From positions 7,440,001-7,504,000 of the forward strand of contig NZ_CP109467.1 in assembly GCF_036227325.1 (NCBI RefSeq): DNA of 64,000 bases. Direction: 5' to 3'. The notes beneath the pieces are model-generated. The model was not told the DNA's origin. It did no database searches and saw nothing but the letters and a program-made list of their open reading frames with translations. Of the stretch, positions 56,449 through 64,000 are shown in pieces. Made by a program: the position numbers and the translations under genes. Within the stretch, counting starts at the first letter, position 1; each line of letters starts with the position of its first letter. This DNA comes from Streptomyces sp. NBC_01465. Its GTDB lineage: Bacteria; Actinomycetota; Actinomycetes; Streptomycetales; Streptomycetaceae.

Positions 56449-57216
56449 ATGCCTCAGGATCAGGCCGATGCCGGGGAACGCCCGCCGCTGTACGCGCGGC
56501 TGCGGGACGCCGTACGCGAACTGGAGCTGATGGCGCGGTCCATGGGGTTCGCCGCGCTCGGATTCCTCACGCTGGTGCCGCTGCTGATCGTCGTCTCGGC
56601 GGCCGACCCCGGGCACGGGCGCGGGTTCGCCGAGTGGCTCGGGGACGCGCTCGGGGTGTCGCACGCGGCCCGGGTGCGGATCGACCAGATCTTCGCCGTA
56701 CCGGGCCAAGTGCTGCGGACCACCACGGCGTTCGGGTTCGCCGCGCTCGCGGTCTTCGGGCTGAGCTTCGGCTCCTCGGTCCAGACGTTCTACGAGAAGA
56801 TCTGGGAGCTGGATCCGGGGCGCTGGTACGGCAGATGGCGCCATGTGCTCTGGCTCGCCGTGCTGATCGGCGCCATCTTCGTCTCCGCCACCACCACGGT
56901 GTGGCGCCGGAGCTGGGGCGGTGAGCTGGCCGGTGCGGTCACCGCGACGGTCTTCTTCTGGTGGTCGCAACGGCTGCTGCTCGGCGGGCGGATCGCGTGG
57001 AGAGCCCTGCTGCCGGGGGCGGTTGCCACGGTGCTCGGCCTGCTGGGGCTGCGGGTCTTCTCCCGGCTGGTCTTCTCGCCCCTGATCGCCTCCAGTGCCG
57101 TCACCTACGGGCCGTTCGGCACGGTCCTGGTCCTGCAGTCCTGGCTGGTCGGTGTGGGCGTGGTGGTGCTCGGTGGAGCACTGGCCGGGAAGCTGCTGCA
57201 CGACGAGGTGATGTGA
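56449..57216 (+). CDS. YihY/BrkB-family membrane protein
   Basis: 255 residues with about six membrane segments (SMGFAALGFLTLVPLLIVVS; VLWLAVLIGAIFVSATTTVW; FGTVLVLQSWLVGVGVVVLG). It resembles the YihY group, once called ribonuclease BN, and lacks any nuclease motif. It is shorter than most members (about 300). ATG 56449 follows GGGGAG. Function in the family is not settled. It is divergent from gtrA and lies 153 bp before the P450 pair. Confidence 0.7.
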   Translation: MPQDQADAGERPPLYARLRDAVRELELMARSMGFAALGFLTLVPLLIVVSAADPGHGRGFAEWLGDALGVSHAARVRIDQIFAVPGQVLRTTTAFGFAALAVFGLSFGSSVQTFYEKIWELDPGRWYGRWRHVLWLAVLIGAIFVSATTTVWRRSWGGELAGAVTATVFFWWSQRLLLGGRIAWRALLPGAVATVLGLLGLRVFSRLVFSPLIASSAVTYGPFGTVLVLQSWLVGVGVVVLGGALAGKLLHDEVM

Positions 57217-57369
57217 TCGCCCATGTGTGGATGTGGGGGTTTTGTGATCACGGAAGTGACACAAGTGGAAGACTGAGGTAGCAGTCTGGTCACCCAACTT
57301 CCTTATAGTGGTCCAGCGTTGATCGTTTGGCCCGCAACGCGCTGAACCGTCGCCCCAGGAGTCCGTACG

Positions 57370-58626
57370 ATGACGCACCCCACGCCCGCGCACGGCGCAG
57401 GCTGCCCCGCCGTCCCGCTCAGCGGCGACCGCTTCCACACCGACCCGCTCGGCCTCTACCGCGACATGCGCCGCGACCGGGGCCCGGTCGTTCCGGTCGA
57501 ACTGCCCGGCTCCATCCCCGCGTGGCTCGTCATCGGCTACCGGGAACTGCACCAGGTCGCCAGCGACGGCGAGTTGTTCCCGCGCGACGTGAGCCTGTGG
57601 AACCAATGGGGCAACGTCCCCGACGACTGGCCGCTGCTGCCCATGGTCGGCCGGCCCGCACCGTCCATCTACTTCACCGCCGGCACCGAGCACCGGCGGC
57701 ACGCCGCCATGGTCGGCCCCGCCCTGGAGGAGGTCGACCCCTTCGAACTCCGCCGCCACAGCGAGGAACTGGCCGACCGTCTCATCGACGCCTTCTGCGA
57801 CCGCGGCACCGCCGACCTGGTCGCGGAGTTCTCGATGCTGCTGCCCGTCCTCGTCCTGGCCCGCCTCGTCGGCTTCCCCGACGCGGACGGCGCACAGATC
57901 GCGAAGGTCATCAACGAGCTCGCCGACGGCGGCCCGGGCGCCCAGCAGGCGCAGATCAGCTTCGCCGAGCACATGTTCAAGCTCGTCGCGGCCAAGCACG
58001 CCGAGCCCGGCGACGACGTGACCTCCCGGATGATCGCCGACCCCGCGCCGTTCACCGACGAGGAGTACGCCCTCGACCTGATGGCGATCACGGCGGCGGG
58101 CCACCTCCCGACCGCCGACTGGATCGGCAACTCGATCCGCCTGATGCTCACCGACGACCGCTTCGCCGCAGCCCTCTCCGGCGGCCGCCACAGCGTCGCC
58201 GAGGCGATGAACGAGGTCCTCTGGGAGGACGCGCCCACCCAGATCCTCGCCGGGCGCTGGGCCGTCCGCGACACCACGCTGGGCGGACAGTCCGTGCGCG
58301 CGGGCGACATGCTGCTCCTCGGCCTGGCCGCGGCCAACGCCGACCCGCTGATCCGCCAGGACCTCTCGCCCCGTGGCTCGGGACAGAGCGGCAACAGCGC
58401 CCATCTCTCCTTCGGGCACGGCGAGTACCGCTGTCCCTTCCCGGCCCAGGAGATCGCCGAGATCCTCGCCCGCACCGGGATCGAGGTCCTGCTCGACCGG
58501 CTGCCCGACATCGATCTCACGGTGCCCGCAGACGCGCTGGTCCGGCGGCCGTCCTCCTTCCTTCGGGGGATGACCTCGCTGCCGGTCAGCTTCACCCCCG
58601 TACGTACGACTGGAGGCCACCTGTGA
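57370..58626 (+). CDS. CYP157-like cytochrome P450 lacking the EXXR motif
   Basis: 418 residues. The heme-binding Cys is in FGHGEYRCPFPAQ (C355), with Pro rather than Gly after it. The K-helix motif normally EXXR reads EVLW (282-285), so the arginine is missing, and the I-helix oxygen motif AGxDT/AGHET reads AGHLPT (243-248). This matches the CYP157 family of Streptomyces, known for the loss of EXXR. ATG 57370 is used, and TATAGT at 57304 is a -10 candidate. Its stop overlaps the next P450 by 4 nt. Function may be structural or atypical catalysis. Confidence 0.88.
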   Translation: MTHPTPAHGAGCPAVPLSGDRFHTDPLGLYRDMRRDRGPVVPVELPGSIPAWLVIGYRELHQVASDGELFPRDVSLWNQWGNVPDDWPLLPMVGRPAPSIYFTAGTEHRRHAAMVGPALEEVDPFELRRHSEELADRLIDAFCDRGTADLVAEFSMLLPVLVLARLVGFPDADGAQIAKVINELADGGPGAQQAQISFAEHMFKLVAAKHAEPGDDVTSRMIADPAPFTDEEYALDLMAITAAGHLPTADWIGNSIRLMLTDDRFAAALSGGRHSVAEAMNEVLWEDAPTQILAGRWAVRDTTLGGQSVRAGDMLLLGLAAANADPLIRQDLSPRGSGQSGNSAHLSFGHGEYRCPFPAQEIAEILARTGIEVLLDRLPDIDLTVPADALVRRPSSFLRGMTSLPVSFTPVRTTGGHL

Positions 58627-59861
58627 CCTGCCCACACGCCGCTGCCGCTGCATCGGCTCTCGCCATCGACCCGATGGTCCAGGACCTGGACGGTGAGACG
58701 GCGCGGCTGCGCGAGGCCGGTGCGCTCGTCACGATCGAGCTGCTCGGCGTCCCGGCGCTGGCCGTCACCCGGCACGCCGACGCGCGCCAACTCCTCACCG
58801 ACCAGCGCCTGGTGAAGGACCTGGACGCCTGGACCCTGTGGCAGACCGGCGCGGTCACGCACGCCTGGCCGCTGATCGGGATGATCGACGCGGGCCGCTC
58901 CATGTTCACCGTGGACGGCGCCGAGCACCGCAGGCTGCGGACCAAGACCTCCCAGGCGATCACCCCGCGCCGCCTCGAGGCGATACGCCCCGACATCGAG
59001 AAGTTCACGCACGAGCTGCTCGACGCGCTGGCGGAGCAGGCGGTCGACGGCGCGGTCGACCTCAAGGCGGTCTTCGCGCAGCCCCTGCCGATGCGGGTCG
59101 TCGGCCACCTGATGGGCGTGGACGAGGCGCAGCACCCCATGCTGATGAAGGCGTACAAGGCCTTCTTCTCGATGCTCACCCCGCACGAGGAGCGCATGGC
59201 GGTCCTTGCCGAACTGGACGTCTTCTACACCGAGTTGGTACGGGAGAAGACCGCCCGCCCCACCGACGACCTCACCAGCGGGCTGATCCTCGCCGAGGAG
59301 GGCGGCGAGCCGCTCACCGAGGAGGAGGTCGTCGGCAACCTCAAGGCGATGGTGGCGGCCGGGCACGAGACCACGATCGGCCTCATTCTCAATGTCGTAC
59401 GCGCCCTGCTGACCCACCCCGACCAGCTGGCGCTGGTGCTCTCGGGCGAGGTCTCCTGGGAGACGGTGATCGAGGAGTCGCTGCGCTGGGACCCCTCCAT
59501 CACGCACCTGCTGATGCGGTTCGCCACCGAGGACATCCCGGTCGGCGACGATGTCATCCACAAGGGCGAGGGCGTGGTGATCTCCTACCGGGCGATCGGC
59601 CGCGACACGGAGCAGCACGGCGAGGACGCCGACTCCTTCGACATCACCCGTGCCACCCCGATCCGCCACATGACGTTCGGGCACGGCCCGCACATCTGCC
59701 CCGGCGCCGCGCTCTCCCGGCTGGAGGCGGCCATCGCGCTGCCCGCGCTCTTCGAGCGTTTCCCCGGGCTGAGCCTGGCCGTTCCGGCGGAGGAGATCCG
59801 CAACCTGCCCGTTCTCACGCAGAACGACAAGGCGGCCTTCCCGGTCCTGCTCAACGGCTGA
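58623..59861 (+). CDS. Cytochrome P450 (CYP154-like)
   Basis: 412 residues with all standard motifs: I-helix AGHETT (246-251), K-helix ESLR (285-288) and heme loop FGHGPHICPGAALSRLEA (C359). GTG 58623 lies inside the stop of the CYP157-like gene, a GTGA overlap. In Streptomyces, CYP157 and CYP154 genes often occur as pairs, some of them in conservon operons; conservon genes (cvnA-D) are not present upstream here. It should be a normal monooxygenase needing external ferredoxin, which is not encoded nearby. Confidence 0.9.
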   Translation: MTCPHAAAAASALAIDPMVQDLDGETARLREAGALVTIELLGVPALAVTRHADARQLLTDQRLVKDLDAWTLWQTGAVTHAWPLIGMIDAGRSMFTVDGAEHRRLRTKTSQAITPRRLEAIRPDIEKFTHELLDALAEQAVDGAVDLKAVFAQPLPMRVVGHLMGVDEAQHPMLMKAYKAFFSMLTPHEERMAVLAELDVFYTELVREKTARPTDDLTSGLILAEEGGEPLTEEEVVGNLKAMVAAGHETTIGLILNVVRALLTHPDQLALVLSGEVSWETVIEESLRWDPSITHLLMRFATEDIPVGDDVIHKGEGVVISYRAIGRDTEQHGEDADSFDITRATPIRHMTFGHGPHICPGAALSRLEAAIALPALFERFPGLSLAVPAEEIRNLPVLTQNDKAAFPVLLNG

Positions 59862-59871
59862 CTCCCTGCGC

Positions 59872-60522
59872 TCAGTCCTTACGGGCGAGGAGCTGGATCC
59901 CGGCGGCCGAGGTGCGGCCGTTCATGGTGGCCACGGTCGGGCGCCGGGTTCCGGTGACGGTGAATCCGTCGAGCAGCGAGGTGAGGTGGTCGGCGGGGTG
60001 GTGGCGGCAGACCGCCCCGTCGCTGGTCTCGAAGACGCCGTAGGTTCCGTAGGGCCCGGCGAACCGCTCGTAGCGCTCCCGGCTGCGGGCGTCCTCCTGG
60101 AGCAGCAGATCGCTGACGTACAGCAGCCCGCCGGGCCGCAGGACGCGGGCCACCTCGCGGATCAGCCCGTGCTGGGCGTCGTCGCCGGGGATGCAGGTCA
60201 GTACGGCCAGGAGCAGCACGAGGTCAAAACTGTCGTCCGGGGCTTGCAGCGCCGGCGGCGCGTCCAGCACGGCGAAGAACGCGCCGGGCTGTCGGCGGCG
60301 GGCCTCGGCGATCATCTCGGGTGAGGTGTCGACCCCGGTGAGATCGGCGAAGCCCTGCTCCTGGAGCGCGGTCAGGGCCCGGCCGTATCCGCAGCCGTAG
60401 TCGAGGACCGCGGCGTTCCGGTCCAGGTCCTCCAGCCACGGCAGATGCAGCGGATGCGTGAAGGTCTTCGTCGTGGCGGCGGCGTCCCAGTACGCGATCT
60501 GGGTGTCGAGGTCGTCGGACAT
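59872..60522 (-). CDS. SAM-dependent methyltransferase (class I)
   Basis: 216 residues. Motif I is AAVLDYGCGYGRALTAL, the acidic residue after beta2 is in DLTGVDTSPEMIAEA, and DSFDLVLLLAVLTCIP and REVARVLRPGGLLYVSD are motifs IV-VI. ATG 60522 follows AAGGAAGGA. It lies 26 bp downstream of marR on the same strand, so probably one operon. The substrate is unknown; small-molecule modification is likely. Confidence 0.85.
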   Translation of the reverse strand: MSDDLDTQIAYWDAAATTKTFTHPLHLPWLEDLDRNAAVLDYGCGYGRALTALQEQGFADLTGVDTSPEMIAEARRRQPGAFFAVLDAPPALQAPDDSFDLVLLLAVLTCIPGDDAQHGLIREVARVLRPGGLLYVSDLLLQEDARSRERYERFAGPYGTYGVFETSDGAVCRHHPADHLTSLLDGFTVTGTRRPTVATMNGRTSAAGIQLLARKD

Positions 60523-60548
60523 GGCGGTTCCTTCCTTCGGCGGTGCGG

Positions 60549-61076
60549 TCAGCCCAGTTCGGTGTCGCCCAGCGATACGAGCAGACGGCGCAGCCCCGTG
60601 TCGAGGGCGGTCCGCTCGGTCTGCGTCAGCCCCTCCAGCATCCGCGCCTCGTTCGCCACATGGGCCTCGACGGCGGCGTTCACCAGGTCGAAGCCCTCGG
60701 TGGTGAGCCTGACCTTGATCGCCCGCCGGTCGCCGGGGTGCGGGATGCGCTCGATGAGGCCCTTCTTCTCCAGCCTGTCGAGCCGGTTGGTGATCGCGCC
60801 CGAGGTGACCATGGCCGAGCGGAGCAGCCCGCCGGCGGTCAGTTCGTACGGGGCGCCGGTGCGGCACAGGGTCGCCAGGACGTCGAACTCCGCGAACTCC
60901 AGGCCGAATTGGGCGAAGACCGGCTTCATGCCCTTCTGCATCAGGTTGTTGGCCCGGCTGATGCGGCCGACCAGTGCCATCGCGTCCAGATGGCCGAGAT
61001 CGGGCCGCTCGCGGCGCCACTGGGCGGCCACCACGTCGACGGCATCGCCGGCTTCCTGCTGGGGCTTCTCGGGCAC
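60549..61076 (-). CDS. MarR-family transcriptional regulator
   Basis: 175 residues. The winged helix covers about 65-135 (FAEFDVLATLCRTGAPYELT; MVTSGAITNRLDRLEKKGLIER; DRRAIKVRLTTEGFDLV). GTG 61076. It is divergent from an EamA exporter, with two identical 14-bp palindromes in the shared region, the classic layout of a MarR repressor controlling itself and an efflux gene. Confidence 0.9.
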   Translation of the reverse strand: MPEKPQQEAGDAVDVVAAQWRRERPDLGHLDAMALVGRISRANNLMQKGMKPVFAQFGLEFAEFDVLATLCRTGAPYELTAGGLLRSAMVTSGAITNRLDRLEKKGLIERIPHPGDRRAIKVRLTTEGFDLVNAAVEAHVANEARMLEGLTQTERTALDTGLRRLLVSLGDTELG

Positions 61077-61099
61077 GGTCCGCTCCGATCCTCGGAATC

Positions 61100-61162
61100 T
61101 CTCAACGTTGAGATACTTGACGTTCGCCTAATGGCGGGCGATGATTTATCTCAACGTTGAGA
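61100..61162. promoter_or_regulatory. Two identical MarR operators
   Basis: TCTCAACGTTGAGA occurs at 61100-61113 and 61149-61162, perfect 14-bp palindromes 49 bp apart. The second extends to 16 bp (ATCTCAACGTTGAGAT, 61148-61163). One is 24 bp from the marR start, the other 25 bp from the exporter start. Confidence 0.88.
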
Positions 61163-61186
61163 TTATCAATCTTGAGGGGGAACGTC

Positions 61187-62113
61187 ATGTCCGTCGTCGC
61201 ACCGCACCGGAAGACCGCCACCGCCACCGCAGCCGGACCCGGCGCAGCACCGGCCCGCGGCTCCGCCGCCGTGAACGCCGCGCTCGCCGCGATCGGCCCG
61301 CTCACCTGGGGCACCACGTACGTCGTCACCACCCAACTCCTGCCTCCGGACCGGCCGTTGCTGCTGGCGATGCTGAGGGCCCTGCCCGCCGGACTGGTGC
61401 TCGTCGCCTTCACGCGGCGGCTGCCGAGCGGATCGTGGTGGTGGAAGTCCGCCGTCCTCGGCATGCTCAACTTCGGCGCGTTCTTCCCGCTGGTCTTCCT
61501 CGGCGCGTACCGGCTGCCGGGCGGTGTGGCCAGCACGATCGGCGCGATCCTGCCGCTTCTGGTGGCGGTCCTGGGCGCCTTCGTCCTCAAGGTCCGCGCG
61601 ACCCGGCGCACGCTGGGGGCCGGTGTGGTCGGAGTGATCGGGGTGGGACTGCTCGTCCTGCGCGGCTCGGCCGCGATCGACCCGCTCGGTCTTGGCGCGA
61701 TGCTGCTCGCCACCTCCCTCATGGCGCTCGCCGTACTCCTCGGCAAGCGCTGGGGCCGGCCCGAGGGCGTACCGCTCCTCGCGATGACCGGCTGGCAGCT
61801 GACCGCGGGCGGCCTTGTTCTGGTGCCCCTCGCGCTCGGGGTCGAGGGGATGCCGCCCGCGCTGAGCGGCGCCAACATCGCCGGGTTCGCCTACCTCGGC
61901 CTGATCGGCACCGCCCTGGCGTACGCGATGTGGTTCCGCGGCATCGAGCGGCTGCCCGCGTCCTCGGTCTCCTTCCTCGGGCTTGCCAACCCGATCATGG
62001 CGACCCTGGTCGGTCTGGTGGTGCTCGGTCAGACGCTCACCCTCTGGCAGGTGGGCGGTCTGGTCCTGGTGCTGGCGAGTGTGCTGCTCGGACAGCGCGC
62101 GGCCCGGTCCTGA
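61187..62113 (+). CDS. EamA/DMT-superfamily exporter
   Basis: 308 residues with ten membrane segments in two EamA repeats (PLTWGTTYVVTTQLLPPDRP; LGMLNFGAFFPLVFLGAYRL; FAYLGLIGTALAYAMWFRGI; LPASSVSFLGLANPIMATLV). ATG 61187 follows TGAGGGGG. It exports small metabolites or drugs and is controlled by the divergent MarR repressor through the two palindromes. Substrate unknown. Confidence 0.88.
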   Translation: MSVVAPHRKTATATAAGPGAAPARGSAAVNAALAAIGPLTWGTTYVVTTQLLPPDRPLLLAMLRALPAGLVLVAFTRRLPSGSWWWKSAVLGMLNFGAFFPLVFLGAYRLPGGVASTIGAILPLLVAVLGAFVLKVRATRRTLGAGVVGVIGVGLLVLRGSAAIDPLGLGAMLLATSLMALAVLLGKRWGRPEGVPLLAMTGWQLTAGGLVLVPLALGVEGMPPALSGANIAGFAYLGLIGTALAYAMWFRGIERLPASSVSFLGLANPIMATLVGLVVLGQTLTLWQVGGLVLVLASVLLGQRAARS

Positions 62114-62143
62114 GAGGACCGGACCGCACGTACGGACCGTGTG

Positions 62144-62164
62144 CCGGCGGCTGTCAGCCGCCGG
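62144..62164. terminator. Hairpin between exporter and GH16 gene
   Basis: CCGGCGGCT (62144-62152) pairs with AGCCGCCGG (62156-62164) around GTC. It overlaps the last codons of the GH16 gene and serves both converging genes. Confidence 0.7.
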
Positions 62165-63413
62165 TGACGGTCCATTTCTGGTTGGCGCCTCCGCCGCAGG
62201 TCCACAGCTGGAGCCGGGTGCCGTTGGCGGAGGAATTGCCCGTCGCGTCCAGGCACTTGTTCGCCTGGGGGTTGACGATGTCCTTCGCGCCGGTGACGGT
62301 CCACTTCTGGGCCGCCGTGCCGTTGCAGTCGTAGAGCTGGACGAGGGAACCGTCGGCGGTGCCGCCGCTCGCCACGTCCAGGCACTTGCCCAGGGCGCGG
62401 ATCGTCCCGTCGGAGCCGACGGTCCACTTCTGGGCGGTGGTGCCGTTGCAGTCGTAGAGCTGGACCGCGGTGCCGTTCGCCGTGCTCCCCGCGGCCACGT
62501 CCACGCACTTGCCGCCGATGCCGGTGATGGTGCCGGCCGTGGCGGGCGGAGTGGTGTCGCTGGTGCTGACCTGCACCTGGTCGACGACGAGCTGCTGCGG
62601 GAAGGTGGTGCTGGAGTTGGGGTCGCCCGGCCAGTAGCCGCCGACCGCGAGGTTGAGGATAAGGAAGAACGGCTTGTTGAACACCCACTGGTTTCCGCCC
62701 GCATCGGCCGGGGTGCGCCGCTGGTAGACGGTTCCGTCGACGGTCCAGGTGATGGAGTTGGGCGCCCAGTCCACGGCGAAGGTGTGGAACGCGTCGGCGA
62801 AGGCCTGGCCGCCGGGGAGCGTATAGCCCGCGCCGATCCCCGCCGAGCCCGAGTAGCCGGGCCCGTGGATGGTGCCGTGGACGGTCGAGGGCTCGAAGCC
62901 GACGTTCTCCATGACGTCGATCTCGCCGGAGTTGGGCCAGCCGACCTGCCCGATGTCGCTGCCGAGCATCCAGAAGGCGGGCCACATGCCCTGGCCGCGC
63001 GGGATCTTCATCCGCGCCTCGACGTGCCCGTACGTGGAGGTGAACTTGCCCGAGGTGTTCAGCCGGGCGGAGGTGTACTGGCATGTGCCGTACCAGCACT
63101 GGTAGTTGGACGGATTCTCCTGGCGGGCGGTGATGACCAGATGGCCCTGGCCGTCGAGGGCGGCGTTCTTGTTGCCCGACGTGTAGTACTGCCGTTCGTG
63201 GTTGTTGACGTTGTCGCCGGTCTCGATCTGCCACTTGGATCCGTCGACCGCGGACCCTGCCGGCCCGTCGAAGGTGTCCGAGAACGTGACTGCGGCGGCC
63301 TGGGCGGTGGTTGCCGATGCGGTACTGCCCGTGGGGACGGCAAGGGCCGTCGCGAGGGCGAGAGCGGAGAGCGCTGCGAGGAGCAGGCGCCGTGCGGAGT
63401 GCGGAAAGTCCAT
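62154..63413 (-). CDS. Secreted GH16 beta-glucanase with ricin-type CBM13
   Basis: 419 residues. A signal peptide (about 1-40, LLLAALSALALATALAVPTG) precedes the GH16 domain (about 42-285). Its catalytic motif is GEIDVMENVG (nucleophile and acid/base Glu), preceded by GMWPAFWMLG. A ricin-type beta-trefoil follows (about 293-419) with three QxW repeats (QKWTVGSDG, QKWTVTGAK, QKWTVTGG). It should hydrolyse beta-1,3-glucan such as laminarin or fungal wall. ATG 63413 follows AGGGAGAG. The promoter is bracketed by an inverted repeat. Confidence 0.93.
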   Translation of the reverse strand: MDFPHSARRLLLAALSALALATALAVPTGSTASATTAQAAAVTFSDTFDGPAGSAVDGSKWQIETGDNVNNHERQYYTSGNKNAALDGQGHLVITARQENPSNYQCWYGTCQYTSARLNTSGKFTSTYGHVEARMKIPRGQGMWPAFWMLGSDIGQVGWPNSGEIDVMENVGFEPSTVHGTIHGPGYSGSAGIGAGYTLPGGQAFADAFHTFAVDWAPNSITWTVDGTVYQRRTPADAGGNQWVFNKPFFLILNLAVGGYWPGDPNSSTTFPQQLVVDQVQVSTSDTTPPATAGTITGIGGKCVDVAAGSTANGTAVQLYDCNGTTAQKWTVGSDGTIRALGKCLDVASGGTADGSLVQLYDCNGTAAQKWTVTGAKDIVNPQANKCLDATGNSSANGTRLQLWTCGGGANQKWTVTGG

Positions 63414-63465
63414 GACTCTCCCTTCGATTGCACGTGGGGGATGACGTCTGTCGTGCGCATGACGA

Positions 63466-63510
63466 CTTAGTTCACTGCGTGATTTAAGAAGTGAACTAAG
63501 CGCCTGTCAA
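63466..63510 (-). promoter_or_regulatory. GH16 promoter with bracketing operator
   Basis: On the minus strand TTGACA (63510-63505) and TTAAAT (63487-63482) are spaced by 17 bp. The inverted repeat CTTAGTTCACT (63466-63476) / AGTGAACTAAG (63490-63500), 11-bp perfect arms, flanks the -10. One arm lies between -35 and -10, the other at the start site. A repressor here would block the promoter. The factor is unknown. Confidence 0.8.
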
Positions 63511-63561
63511 GGCTTTGGTATGGACCATGCTGCGTTCAGGAATTGAAGGCTCGGGGCGGCC

Positions 63562-64000
63562 CTACCTGAGCTCCTTCTGCTCGACAGGACCGTGGACTTC
63601 CTCGGCGGTCGGCTTCGGGACCTGGGTGCCCTCCCCGTACAGCGCACGCGAGAGCCGGGCCCGCAGCCGCTCGCGGCGTGGCACCCGGCTCCGTACGCCA
63701 TGGGCGTCGGTCGCCGGGGGCAGTTCGAGCGGGGCGGGCTGCTCGTGCGCGGTCAGGCGGTGCAACTCCGCCGGGGACAGGGGCTTGTGGAGCTCCACGA
63801 ACTCGCCGTGCGGCAGCCTCTTCACGATGCCGGTCTCGCGGCCGTCCAGCACCAGGTCGCGGTCCCTGCGCTGAAGTCCCAGGCAGATGCGCTTCGTTGC
63901 GACGAAGACGACGGGCGGGACCACGAAGAACCCGATGCGGATCGCCCAGGTGATGGTGTTGACCGACAGATGGAAGTGCGTCGCCCACAGGTCGTTGCCG
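63562..64000 (-). CDS. qcrB: Cytochrome b subunit paralogue (qcrB), C-terminal part
   Basis: About 146 C-terminal residues are in the window; the gene continues beyond the right edge. GNDLWATHFHLSVNTITWAI, then LKRLPHGEFVEL-like VKRLPHGEFVELHKPLSPAE, and RLRARLSRALYGEGTQVPKP match the end of the other qcrB at 46879-48522. So the window holds two non-identical orphan cytochrome b genes on opposite strands. It should be a membrane quinol-oxidising subunit. Neighbouring genes to the right are unknown. Confidence 0.85.
   Translation of the reverse strand, partial: GNDLWATHFHLSVNTITWAIRIGFFVVPPVVFVATKRICLGLQRRDRDLVLDGRETGIVKRLPHGEFVELHKPLSPAELHRLTAHEQPAPLELPPATDAHGVRSRVPRRERLRARLSRALYGEGTQVPKPTAEEVHGPVEQKELR

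Noticed and set aside
57327..58622. Reading the second P450 as an 844-aa protein from 57327
   Set aside because: The first 430 residues are an out-of-frame shadow of the CYP157-like gene; the true P450 begins at GTG 58623 in the overlap.

Overview
The window is high-GC chromosomal DNA from an actinomycete, almost certainly Streptomyces or a close relative. The evidence is the very high G/C at third codon positions, frequent GTG starts with ATGA/GTGA overlaps, a perfect CebR box before a secreted cellulase, a c-di-AMP (ydaO-type) leader before a LysM-NlpC/P60 protein, and a CYP157/CYP154-like cytochrome P450 pair. No rRNA, CRISPR array or intact insertion sequence was seen. One tRNA gene (Leu, GAG) is present.

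Layout. (1) 1-9695: oxalate/formate-type genes. Two tandem OFA-family MFS carriers, an ADP-forming acyl-CoA synthetase and a formyl-CoA transferase-like protein lie on the minus strand. A sucCD paralogue pair and an aldehyde dehydrogenase lie on the plus strand. The two groups share a promoter region with a palindromic operator. (2) 9735-12772: a DUF2254 membrane protein and a divergent AraC regulator/phytanoyl-CoA dioxygenase pair. (3) 12779-29696: a carbohydrate locus with two FGGY kinases, a phosphatase, a DeoR regulator, a 2-hydroxyacid dehydrogenase and a fucose/arabinose-isomerase-fold protein. It also holds a tightly overlapping operon of GH78 rhamnosidase, ABC binding protein, two permeases and a large second glycosidase, most simply read as uptake and breakdown of rhamnose-containing glycans. 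(4) 29737-33703: tRNA-Leu, a 20-bp duplication of its T-arm, an integrase-like coding remnant and a cassette of small unknown genes. This looks like an integration site with a decayed or minimal island. (5) 33753-38052: a CebR-controlled cellulase, the NlpC/P60 gene under its riboswitch, and a divergent SnoaL/PadR pair.

(6) 38065-46817: an EF-G paralogue preceded by a 27-codon leader ORF, then the oxalate core. The core is a LysR regulator, an AMP-forming ligase that resembles oxalate-CoA ligases, oxalyl-CoA decarboxylase (oxc), a second formyl-CoA transferase (frc) and a PAS protein. The ligase and oxc are divergent, with two LysR-type T-N11-A boxes placed symmetrically between them. (7) 46879-52706: an orphan cytochrome b (qcrB) with an overlapping unknown gene, a TetR regulator facing two short-chain dehydrogenases, and an Ada-like zinc protein. 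(8) 52778-57216: a secreted von Willebrand A operon and small membrane or mycothiol-type proteins. (9) 57370-64000: the P450 pair, a methyltransferase, a MarR regulator facing a drug/metabolite exporter across two identical palindromes, a GH16-ricin glucanase with a palindrome-bracketed promoter, and the C-terminal part of another qcrB paralogue at the right edge.

How the parts work together. Oxalate could enter through the OFA carriers and be activated by the AMP-forming ligase, or by CoA transfer from formyl-CoA through either Frc. Oxc would then decarboxylate oxalyl-CoA to formyl-CoA. The ADP-forming synthetase and the sucCD paralogue could recover ATP from, or supply, the CoA thioesters. 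The cellulase, glucanase and rhamnosidase genes fit a soil plant-litter lifestyle in which oxalate is also abundant. All functional assignments rest on reading motifs by eye; no database search was run.
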